From assembly GCA_001953115.1 (NCBI GenBank), contig LSSL01000052.1, positions 65,540 to 118,226 of the forward strand: 52,687 nucleotides of DNA, given 5' to 3'. Source of the stretch: Smittium mucronatum. Its lineage: Eukaryota > Kickxellomycota > Harpellomycetes > Harpellales > Legeriomycetaceae. The first letter of the stretch is position 1. The number at the start of each line of letters is the position of its first letter. Positions 10,769-21,845 of the stretch are shown one piece after another. The position numbers were made by a program, and so were the translations under genes. The notes below the pieces were generated by a model. The model was not told where the DNA came from. It ran no database searches and worked only from the letters and a program-made list of their open reading frames with translations.

Positions 10769-13700
10769 AATTAATATGGGGTATATTGCTGCTAAAGTAG
10801 CAGGGTTGAGTTAGGTGAGAACTTTTTTTTGATTTTTTTTGAAGTATTTTTTTGTAACTTTTTATTAAATTTAAAATAAATTTCCCATAAAAAAAGAAAA
10901 AAAAATTGGTGGCATATATTGATATATATGGGAGATTCTTTTTGAATTCATAATTCTTTTTACTAGATATAACATTGATCAAATAATTAATTAAGTTTCT
11001 TTGGCGGATTATTATTCTTTCTAGCAAATAAATTTATTAGTCTTAAGCATCAATAATTAGGCTACTCGCTACATTACAAATTGAATTAAACTGATTTTTT
11101 CCGATTGATTTATTCACCAAAATAATTAAAACTTTTGTTAATTTTAACTTTTCCTAATTAGGAAGGTAGTAAAAATTTGATATTAAAGCGTCTGAATTAT
11201 AAAAGAATCTCCCATATGTTTAATAAGCGTAAATCTTTGATTATACAATATTTTTTGAATTTTTCATTCTGGAAACTAAAAAAGCACATAATTATCTTCA
11301 TTGGATGAATATTTTTAAGTTTATTATGAATTTTTTAAAATAAAAAATATTCGATTTTAATATATGAAATTATTCGATTGAATCTATAAAAACTTGCAAA
11401 ATAGATTTTTTTTAGCAGATTGTATTTTAAATTAGCTGATTTTATTACGAATTGGTAGGTTTAATTTCATATTAGTTTTTGTAATGTTCATAACTTTATA
11501 AAAATTTCTTTTAAAACGAGATAAAGTTTTCACAGGTGTAATTTTATGCTAGCTATATTATTTTTTGAAAATACTCTTTTAAAATATTAGAATTTTAATA
11601 TAATACATTTAAAAAATCGATTGAAATCAATGACTGACATATTTATTTTCTGAATCTCTATTTTATTAAATTATAATTGCTATATAACAAAATTTTAAAT
11701 CTTAACTTTTAATTTATTTGGATTTTTCAAGAATCAGTATATATAAATGTTTTATAAAAAATTATATATAGCTAAACTTAACGATAAATCGAGATATAAA
11801 ATATTTCGGTCATAGTTATAATTTTTTTCAAGATATTTTAAAGATAAATCTTCGTTTAAAACTCTAAGTCATTTGAATATAAAATCGATTTGAAAAAAAA
11901 ATACCAAAAAAATCTGTGTGTATATGATTGTATACTAATAACCAAATATAGTCTAATTTAACAGTCTTTATTGATTTTTAAAAAAAAGTAAAATATATAC
12001 ATTAAACCTTTATATACATAAAATAATATATAGCTTAAAAAATTTTAAAAAAATTATTAGTATATAATACGGTAGTTTTAAAGAAATTAAAAATAAAATC
12101 ATTTAAAACCAATGTAATATTTAGGGTGATTAATTGAATTTAAATAATCAGATAATATATTATAGGTGGTTTTTTTTAAAAAAAATTATTTATCAAAACA
12201 CGCCTTAAATATTTTTTACTTCTCCCCAGATCTATAACTGTATTTTTTGAGATTTGCCTAAGAGAAAACTTTTGGGGGATTTTAATGATAAAATATACAC
12301 TATTAATCATTTCATAAAAATAACAAGAATTAAATAAATAATAATATAACAAATAATATTCATATAATTTTTTTCTAAGAGAAGTTTAAATATAAATATT
12401 TTTCTTGAATACAGATATTCGAAATTTAAGTGAATTTTTTGAAATTTGCCTCAAATTCTGAATTTAGCTTAACAAATTAAAAATTAAGTTTTAATCTTTA
12501 TTTTAATAAGATCTATTAATTTTTTATAGATAGAATTAGTTTTCAGTACACTTTTTTGGATTAGGATAAAGATTTTGGGCTTTTACAATAACTTTTGTTA
12601 ATGAAGGGCTATTTATGGTACACAGAATGTCGAATATTTTCTAAAGCGGGATATAAAGCTTTTTATTAATTAATAAATAATTACGGAGATTTATTTTTTA
12701 GATTTATTTTAATTGAATTTTATATAAAAAGAACCTGATAAATAATTTTTCCCTAGGAATTTGGGAAGGGTTTATTAATGCGCTAAATTTTTCTAAGCTT
12801 TTTGTTTCCTTAAATACTTTTTGTTAAAAAAATCGACTAGTAGATTTTTTATGCTAAGTTTTATAATTAAAATGATAATATTTAAAATAAATTGAGTAAA
12901 ATATCAAGTTAAGACTATTGAAATCGCTAATATACATAAACAGACGTGGCGAAAGAATTCTGATCCGGAAATGGTTAAAAAATAAGAAATGCTTTATTAC
13001 AATTCTATTCGTAAAAAGACTGGAATTATTTTGTATATTCGCTGTAAATTGCGTGTAAATTAGATTATTTAACCGAAATTGTTTTTGGGGAAGTATAGTA
13101 ACGGATAAATAAGTTTTATTTTCATTTCGGGAAAAATTGGCATTTTTTAATATGAAACCGTGAAATTTTGACATTCTGTTAACTAGCTCTTATTTATTTT
13201 ATTAGAATTAAGATAAATATTAATTTCCGGATATTAAAATAAATATACCACCGTAATAAATTATATAACAAAAAAATTTCAATTAATTTTAATATGACTA
13301 ATAATATATAAAACAATTTAAGATTTGTCGATTATAATAATTTTAAACGTTTAAAAATTAATTTAAAGATTTCGGTAGGTAATTTTTGAAATGTACTTAA
13401 GTTTTACTTTAAAATCGATTTTAATCCAAAATTTTCTAAAAAAATACTTATCGTATATAATAATCATATTTTAAGTTTTAAAATACAATTAACACCACTT
13501 TGAAACATTATTGTGACTCCATTAAATATTAAATTGATTCAAAAATTAAAAAGAATAAATAAAAATAAAAGAAATATTAAATTTCTTAGGAAGAAGATTA
13601 AATAAATTTATTTAACAAAAAATCTCAAAAAATAGTAAGTTAAAGTTGGAAACACAATATTTTCAAAAATACTAGGTAATGTGGTAGCTATATAAACCTT

Positions 13701-16700
13701 ATTGGGAAAACTAAGTGAATTATCAAATAATTTTATAAATGCTCAAAAATGCGTTCCATGAGAACAAATAATATATTTGTGGACTTAAATACCAAAATTT
13801 CCAGAGGTTTAAACAAAAATGATAAAAAAATCTAGTTTTTTCAAATAGGAAAGTTTTAAAATTTCTCTATTTATTACTATTCGAAATCAAATTTTGATTA
13901 TTTAATATTTTTATAATTGATTTTTTGTTTTTATGAATTACAAAAAACGTACACATAAAATCTGTGTTAATATCCAACAAAAAGATGATGATGAGTGGAG
14001 ATAAAAAATTTAGATGTTAATTTTACTTTAAAAAATAAATTTAATTACTTATTAAATGTGTTTTTTTGTCATTAATTTACCCCCTTATCATTATTAGGAA
14101 GAAAAAAACGACTGCTGGTTCCAAATAATATGAGAATAAAGATGCTTTAATGACCTGTATTTATTTTATCAATGTATAAAAATAGTTCAAATTTAATAAA
14201 AGTAATAATATTTTAGATCACTTGTTTGAAATTTAATTTATTAGTTTTATTTCATTAATCAATAGGAATGAATTTAGATATATTTAATTTGTTTTTTCAG
14301 AACATTACCCGAAAAAATATACTACTATATATTGATAGTAATATAAATAAATTAAAAGATAATTTGTCGAAGAATTTAAAAAGCAATATATATGAAACAA
14401 TTATTCTTCATTCAATAAATAAGCTCATCTATTTAATAATTAAATTATATTTAATGTGATAATTCGTTTAAAAAATGATCCCAACCCTAAAATGTGGATA
14501 TGGTTATGAAATTTGAGTAAATACTGGATAATAGCAGTAAATAAGTTTTAATGCTGAAAATCCATAAAAAAATATTTGTATAAATGTTTTTTTAGAATTA
14601 AACCAATGATTTAAGAATAAAACTATACCAATGTAGAAATTAGCGATTAAAAAATGTGATGAAAGTAATTTTTTTTTAATAACGAGTCTAAGTATTGAAG
14701 ATACGTATGAATTTTTAATTTTAATTTTAATCATATATTATTATATTAATAAAAAAATATTGACATAAATCGATTTGGAAAATACCAAAATAGTAAAAAA
14801 AGACGTTACTTCTTTTAACAGGAAATTATACTTTAAAATATTATACTGAGAATTTTTACTACATGAAAAATGTAATAGGTATAAAATTCAAATTATTATC
14901 ACGAATAAATAGAAATTTATCTCACAATTTTTTTTAAATTTTTTTGCATTCTTTGAGAGAATATAGATTGAAAACTTTATTTTGAATTTAATTAAAAAAT
15001 AGTGTGAAAAATTAAAAGCCACAATTTATTATTTATTTATTAGGGACCACTAATTTATAATTAGCGGATTTTTATAATTTTTTTTACAAGTCTCCAAATT
15101 AAAATTTTCTTAATTTTTTCAATTAGGTTAGCTATGTAATCAACTTTATTTTTTTAAATTATAAAATCGACTATAAATTGAATTCCAAATATTAATATTT
15201 TTAGGAAAAAGAGCTGAAATCTGAGAAAATTCTATTAAATTTCACAATTAATAAATGTATTAATTTTTGGATTAAACGAGTAATATAAACTTTTATTGTA
15301 CTTATACACGATAAAAATAGTTTATTTTTACTATTCTAGTTATTTATTTCAAATAAAAATTCATACCTTTGCTGTTATCTATAATAATAATAATGAAATT
15401 ACTTCTATTTATTTTTATTTATAAATTATTAAAGTTTAACCACTTGTTTTAAAGATAAATTTTTTTTAAAATTCATATTAAATTTTCTGATTTATTTTAA
15501 TAGGGTTTTAAAGAAAATATTGAATCTAAAATTATAATTATCATTACTTAAATCCAAAAATTAAATTAAACAACGAAGTGTGTTATTGATTAAGAGTTTC
15601 TGATAATTAACAAAAAATAAATCCAGTTTTTCATTCGATAATTTTTTTATTAATACACAACAATCAAAATATAAAGTAAAAAAAAAAAAAAAATTACTAG
15701 GCATCTTTTGATTTTTACTTTTTATATAACACGATAATTTAAATTATATATATACTGCATATGAGTTAAAGGCTAATCCTGAAAAAACATATAATATAAT
15801 ATTTATCTGGTGTATATCATATGATAAATCAACCAAGATATAAATATTTACATTCGGTGAAATATAACTCAATTAATCCGATGACGGAAATTTTTTTACA
15901 GATAATTTTAATTTATATTTTTAAAAAAATAAATATGTTATATATAGCAGTTTTTCGATTTATTTTTAAACATAAGATGAGGGATGTGAAGATGTTTTAT
16001 TTTAAAGTTATGTAAACAGATTTAATTTTTTTAAAAAAAAAGCGGAAAAGCCAAAAATTTATAACTTCTTATCTCCTAGCGGCAATCTGCCACCTTTGCA
16101 GCTCCATCGCTTGAAGAAATCGAGTAAAAAATTGGCAATATGGCATATTTTTTATATTATATTCAAAATTTAGTTTTGTTAAAAATAATTTTGAAATTTT
16201 CACGTTTGAATTTATACACAAAAAAAATTATTAGAAAAATTACAAAAAAAGGCTGCATTTTTTTTAAATTTAATTCTAAAATGCTTTTAAAATTTTAAAA
16301 TCATTTTTTATATCGAATATTTAGATTTATGAAACGATAGTATATATTAAAACATTGTTTAAAGTTAGGAAAAATCAATATATAGCCATATTCTAACCAA
16401 TTTATAACAAATTGGGAACATAAATATTAAAATCATAATAAAACATATCTTATAAATAGTAATTTAAGGTATTTAATTTATTATTAAAATTGAATTTTTC
16501 AATTTTTTAGAAGTTTGGTATGCTTTTAGATCCTTTTATTATTGTTAATCAAGTTCCTAGATAAAAGGAATTTAAAAAACAAGTTTAAGTAAAATATCAT
16601 TCCTTCTTAAATTTAAAACAAAATTTCAGGTAAAATAAATGGGACTTTCAATAATTTTACAAATTATTAATTTTTATAATTAATTTTTTTTAAATCACAA

Positions 16701-17774
16701 ATAGCCAAATAGAATCAAGTATATTTTAAAACTTCATTTTTTAAAGTATATCGAGTAAAAAAATAAAGCTGTTTTGAAAATTAAAATTTTATTTAATCAA
16801 TTTGGTCGAGATATGAAGCTTATTATGTATTTAAAAAAATAATTTTCTGAAAAAAAATCAGTTCTTATTGTATCTACCATAATTAAATTTTTAATAGCAA
16901 AAAAAAAGATGATATGTCCAATTAAAAACTTGAAGTATAAAAAATATTGGACTATTTCTTCTGAAGAATTGTGCATCTTTTATAGAGAATTAATATTAAG
17001 TATGAGAATTTAATATTATTTATTATAAAATTTTATGAAAGATAAATTGGTGGTATTTTTATTTTATAAAGTTCTGCGAACAAATCAATATAGGAATTTA
17101 TTTAATCCTTGTATTTTAAATGCTAGGAGAAATTTTAGAAAATTGGTCTAACCTCGGCTTTTATTGATATTCCACAAAAAATTATATACAAAGATATTAT
17201 AATAAAAATAAAAATATATTTATCTCCCTGAAATTGTTTAAATTTATTGCAATATTTAATATAATCAATCTTCAAAACCGAAAAACCAATCCCAGAAGTA
17301 ATATCGGTGTCTTCAATATATAATAGCTAAAGGAATATTTCCGAAAAATTTGAAACAGTCAAGATTTTAGTCTTTTGAATCTAATAATTTCTAATTTATA
17401 TCCAATGAACTTAATTATTTTTTTCAATTTCTGATAAATGGAAATTCCTAACCCTCCCCCCTACATTTTTTTTTTGGAATAAACCCAAAAATATAGTTAA
17501 AATACCATTTATTATATATAAACTATTTCTAAACAAATTTGGATAAAACATAAGAGATGGTCATTAGTTTGGAATTTAAAACAAACTCAATACTCTAATT
17601 TTGATCACTCTTTATAAATGTTTAACCTGTTTTTTTAAATTTAAAATGTAAAAATTAGCCTAAACTCACTTTTTTTCTAATAAGAAAAAAAAAGACCAAG
17701 TTATCTATTTTTTTGATATTTATAAAAAATAAATTAATATACTTGGATTTTTACAATACTTATTGATTTCTATG
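10769..17774. other. AT-rich desert, no gene seen
   Basis: Seven kilobases of very AT-rich sequence dominated by A/T runs. The longest frames (10767-11027 and 12854-13174 on the minus strand, 14268-14459 on the plus strand) consist of Asn, Ile, Lys, Phe and Tyr as expected from composition. I see no RNA gene, no intact transposon and no exon with credible flanking splice sites. Confidence 0.6.
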
Positions 17775-17793
17775 ATATATATATATATATATA
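17775..17793. repeat. (TA)n microsatellite
   Basis: Uninterrupted alternating AT of about 19 bases. Similar tracts occur at about 31815-31837, 34513-34532 and 43994-44018. Confidence 0.9.
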
Positions 17794-18834
17794 CTTAAGT
17801 AGATCTATAAGTCAGTCCATCCCATGATAAACGGGGTGGAAAAAGATAGCCTTAAAAAATAATTCGCAAATACTGCAATTGAAGGAAGAAAGGAAGGAGG
17901 GAATGATATTCGGTTTAATAACATTTCATGATTTTTTCTTAGTTTTTTCTAGAGAAACAAGTCGGTTAATGGTGTTTTCAAAATTAAATTGATAATTAGC
18001 TTATAACAGTATATATTTAAAAAAAGGGTACTGTACCAGACTTTCATTTTTTTTTTGTATCGATGAATTTTCTGGTAGCTTTGCACCACTAAAAACTATT
18101 ATAACAAAAGAAATTGTTTAAGGAAATGACTATTATACCGAATAAAATGATCTTCATTTCAGGACCATCTGCTGGATATCTGCTGAAGCAGGGTTAAATC
18201 TATTAACGGGGATATTCCCCTTCCCTACATGGATTGTATAAGGTAGGTTTGAATGCTAAGTTTACATATATTCATTATTTAATATTTTTTCTACTAATAA
18301 AGGTTTGCAGAAACTTATGGGCTCCTGGCTAGAGCTTACACATCTAACAGAATCAATAAAAAATAGGCTCATGATAGTCTATGACAAAACCATTCAAATT
18401 AGTTGATTTCAAATTTTGATAATTTAATTATCTGGTAAAATAGTTGAAGATGAGATGATTCCAAGAAAAAAATTATTGGCGGTAAATAGTTGGATTCAAA
18501 TGAGAAATAATTTAATTTATTATTATTGGATTTAGATTATTAACAATAAGGGATCAGCGAATAGTTAATTTTGAGCTAAATTAATCACTATGAAATGACG
18601 ATGATTTCGAAAAGTATTAAAGATCAGATTAAACATGTATAACGAATAAGAATGCATAAGATACTTGAGAAAATTAGGATAATCAGTTATGGAGTGGAGA
18701 AAGAAGCGCAGAAATGTTCAGACCATTTTTGAACAATTTTAAAGTTTAGCGATTGAGCCGTGCAATAGAGCTACCCGAAATAAAACGAAAATCCAAGGGA
18801 TCCTCAAAGTGTACCAGATAATAATTCAATAAAA
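17794..18834. other. Region upstream of MGR2, with possible exon-like fragments
   Basis: Composition becomes less AT-rich from about 17.8 kb. A segment at 18163-18235 is preceded by a good acceptor (CTTCATTTCAG), reads TICWISAEAGLNLLTG then IFPFPTWI, and ends at a GTATAA donor. A downstream acceptor after TTTGCAG (18310) opens KLMGSWLELTHLTESIKK before a stop at 18365. No start exon could be found and no family was recognised, so no gene is called. The last few hundred bases should include the MGR2 promoter. Confidence 0.3.
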
Positions 18835-19155
18835 ATGAGTGAGCCATCAGTTTTCGACAAGTTGAAAATGGGATTCATGCTGGGTGGAACAGTGGGAGCC
18901 TGTCTAGGAACTCTTATAGGGATATACTCAACAATGAAGGTTGGCCCAGGTCCCCGCGGTTATTTAGCATCAATTGGGCAGTACGCATTAGGATCTGGAG
19001 CCACTTTCGGATTTTTCATGTCTATAGGTAGTGTTATCAGGACCGAGTCCATTTCAAACAACAGAGGAAACCGATCTCTATACCTGGAAGCTCTTAAACA
19101 GCGCCAGCTTTATCAATCTAAAACTCGTGCTTCCCTTTTGGAAGGCAGAGAATAA
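18835..19155 (+). CDS. MGR2: Romo1/Mgr2 family mitochondrial inner-membrane protein
   Basis: Single exon, 106 residues, starting MSEPSVFDKLKMGFMLGGTV. In yeast, Mgr2 couples presequence import to the TIM23 translocase as a lateral gatekeeper; the animal ortholog is Romo1. Two glycine-rich transmembrane helices are visible: about residues 13-32 (FMLGGTVGACLGTLIGIYST) and about 43-69 (YLASIGQYALGSGATFGFFM). They are joined by the conserved GPGPRGY-type loop. The basic C-terminal tail (IRTESISNNRGNRSLYLE onwards) is longer than in animal Romo1, as in fungal Mgr2. The ATG context is AATAAAAATGAG. The gene is convergent with the CHY zinc-finger gene, leaving about 236 bp between stop codons. Confidence 0.92.
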   Translation: MSEPSVFDKLKMGFMLGGTVGACLGTLIGIYSTMKVGPGPRGYLASIGQYALGSGATFGFFMSIGSVIRTESISNNRGNRSLYLEALKQRQLYQSKTRASLLEGRE

Positions 19156-19391
19156 TAAATCATAAAAAAAATGATGACAGATAAGAAAGTGCTCTTTATT
19201 TATAAGTCTCCGAATAGATCTAAATAATTTTTTAATAAATCAAAATCGACCTCTTAAAACTATAGAAAATGTTCGGGTACATATTTAGATTAAAGATTTC
19301 AGCATACTCCTCTAGATTGTGATAGTATAAAAAGCTAGAAGGGGAGTAAAGGCAATGTTATGAGGTTGAGATAAGGGTCAATAGGCAGAAT

Positions 19392-19931
19392 TTATCCAAG
19401 CCTGTAATCCAAATCGGAGGGATTGAATATAGACCTCAATTTTGATTCCTTGATCCTGTCATCTTTAGCAAATCTATTGTCGATTCTTAGATCCTCGCCT
19501 TCTACACCAAGACCCATTTTGGGAATCTTAGCTTCAATTACATAGTGATTGTCACAGAAAGGACAGTATTCATCAGCCTCATCTGAGTCTTCAATGACTT
19601 CGGTATCTTTCCTAAAAACTTTTTTACATTTCTTGCAGGCTAAAACCAATTCGTTACTCCTCAAAAGCTCGTGGTTGGACTTCTCCTGGTGACATTGGGG
19701 GCAATCAAACCATTTCTTACAGCAAGGCGCACGTATAGAAACCTAAATATAGAAGCATAAGAAAGAATAGAGAAATCAAAAAAATTAAAGGCTGAATTAC
19801 GAAATGTACTTGAGCTAAGAGCCCAAACGAAAGCTACTGAATTAAGGGTATCTTATCCTATAAAGGACGGATGAGAATTATTTAAAAATAGAAAATGCTT
19901 TTACCTGTGCGTTTAGGATATGTTTGCACAT
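19392..19931 (-). CDS. CHY-type zinc-finger protein, two exons
   Basis: Exons 19931-19905 (MCKHILNAQ) and 19742-19392, joined across a 162-bp intron (donor GTAAAA, acceptor TTTAG), give 125 residues. The splice restores the canonical zf-CHY start: CKHILNAQ, VSIRAPCCKKWFDCPQCHQE, then NHELL, CKKCKKVF and DEYCPFCDNHYV, so all expected Cys/His ligand pairs are present. Without the first exon the domain would lack its leading C-x-H. The acidic insert EDSDEADE precedes the last CxxC. The C-terminal tail (EAKIPKMGLGVEGEDLRIDN and the basic segment after it) matches fungal CHY proteins of unknown role. Yeast Hot13, which keeps the Mia40 import receptor zinc-free, has the same domain, so a mitochondrial intermembrane or cytosolic zinc-linked role is possible but not shown. 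Confidence 0.88.
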
Positions 19932-21845
19932 ACTTTTACCAACTCAAGGGACAACCAAAATAATGGCACTTTTAGTGATTAGATTGTTGGTTTTATCTAT
20001 TTAATAAAAAAACCAGTTATGGCACTTTAGCTGTTGTTTATAAATGCATTTCTACTGATCACTCTTTCTAATTTGCCATAACATCCAATGAATACAGAGC
20101 CTAAAAAGTAAAGTAAATGATGTCTTCCAATAATATATAACTTTGATGAAGACTGCCAATTGTTCCTTGATTTAAAAAGATTGAGGTGAATTAGCCAATT
20201 GTATTGATCAGTAATGTATTAGAGATTGAGCACCACCAATGATTTAGTTTAATGTTGCAGTATGGATGTTTGAGGAATAATAAAGATGTTGGAGAAGAAA
20301 AAATAGTTCTGTGAATAAATTTTTGACGGGTTTAGGGATCCATTTTCTTCAAGGATATTTGGTCCCGGATCTTCTTTCTGAAACCGCAGCGTTTATTGGC
20401 AGATGCTGTGCTACCTCTTCGGTGTCGGTCGACCAAATACTGATTATTTATATCCAATAAACATTCTTATTTGTGCTTTTCTTTAAGAATAATGCAATAT
20501 AATTGGCTAATGTGTTAAATTGAGGGGTAGATACACCCAAGCTGTAACAAATCGGGGTTCCGATGATTTTAGATACTGAATGGCTATAGGCTCAAGATTG
20601 AGCACCAAACTATCTTCCATAACTCTTAGAGCCCATGACATTTTGTTTAACGCAACCTAATTCAAACAGCCTCTATTGAAATATTAATCTCTATTGAGCT
20701 CTAAGTGTTATTCCTTCTATTCGCTCAGCCCATTCATACATGTATGATTATAAATGGAGTTAGTTCAATGGGAATCGCAATCCAGAACGTTTGGGTGGAC
20801 AGAGGAATGAGTGCGATTTCTATTGAAGTTATAGAGTAGTTAATATCCAAACCTAAATTCCATTGGTAGTATAGTTAAATTCAGAACTAGGAATAAAAAT
20901 CCATTCGAGCTGGAGGAGTCAAAAATCGCTAATCGAATAGCCTAGATGTTTATTTTTTGCGCAATGGTCAACACTTGTGCAGGTTATGTGAGTAATATAA
21001 TGGCATGTACAAGAATAATGCCAGGAGATTTTATATTTCACTAGACATGTTTCATTCCTCCTTTAGGATCACGCTCATCATTCCTATTTTTTGTGAATAA
21101 AATGGTGATATTGGACGATAGTATCATTAAACTCAGTTTTTAGTCCGGTATAATAGCTTATTAAATCTGAAATAATCCTATTTTGCTTGACTCTCCACAT
21201 TTGATTTTCTGTGTAACTTTATGGTGCTATCTAGTAACAAAACTCCGTGACGGAAAAAGTGAAAAAGATGGCATACACTATTTGGATACGATCAATTACG
21301 TTATTAAATCCCGTTTTAGCAATACATCAAAATAAACGATGAATTATTTATGTCAAATCAGGTGTAACAACGTATTTGAGCAATAATATCCCTCCATTGG
21401 CGGTAATACACCAATAAAAAACGATTAAACAAATGCGCTGGAGATGGCGTAATATGGGACATCCAGGAACAAAGAGTCGCATTCAACCTCCTGGATTAGA
21501 CACTGATTACGTAATGCGAATATCTACTTCTAATGGGATTTATTTCGTTACAATGATTAGTTTGTAAATTCGAGAATTACCACCTGCACAGATTGTACTG
21601 CTTGCTGATAGCTTTCCTTATACATGCGCAATAGCTCTGCACATTAAAATATTCATAGTCCTCATATATCAAACCGAGTCCTGCACATTTCCTGTTTTTA
21701 TTATCATTAAAATTGAATCCAACCTGTTCTTTTATTATACCTAATTATCACTGGTGCCTAAGCCAACATATTATGTTCAGCTATCTATTCTCTCACTTTT
21801 GATTTCTAAAACCCATTCCCCATCCTTACTCCCCTCTCCTAGTTT
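19932..21845. other. Intergenic region between the divergent CHY and HRI-like genes
   Basis: About 1.9 kb of moderate AT-richness that should contain both promoters. The last 70 bases before 21846 are a C/T-rich leader-like tract (CCCATTCCCCATCCTTACTC). Short coherent frames exist: plus strand 20341-20455 (LVPDLLSETAAFIGRCC), plus strand ATG at 21434 with 44 codons, and minus strand about 21749-21580 (LGLIYEDYEYFNVQSYC). None matches a family I know or has a full set of gene signals. Confidence 0.45.

Noticed and set aside
12854..13174. 106-codon minus-strand frame, with a plus-strand reading RRGERILIRKWLKNKKCFIT faintly like a Tc1/pogo DDE segment
   Set aside because: Composition is as expected for AT-rich DNA, and the transposase resemblance is limited to a few residues with no catalytic motif.
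21434..21568. 44-codon ATG frame upstream of the HRI-like kinase (possible uORF)
   Set aside because: No evidence that the kinase transcript starts this far upstream, and the C/T-rich leader just before 21846 suggests a much nearer start.
21580..21749. Minus-strand 50-codon frame (LGLIYEDYEYFNVQSYC)
   Set aside because: Looks protein-like but has no start, no clear splice partner and no recognised family.
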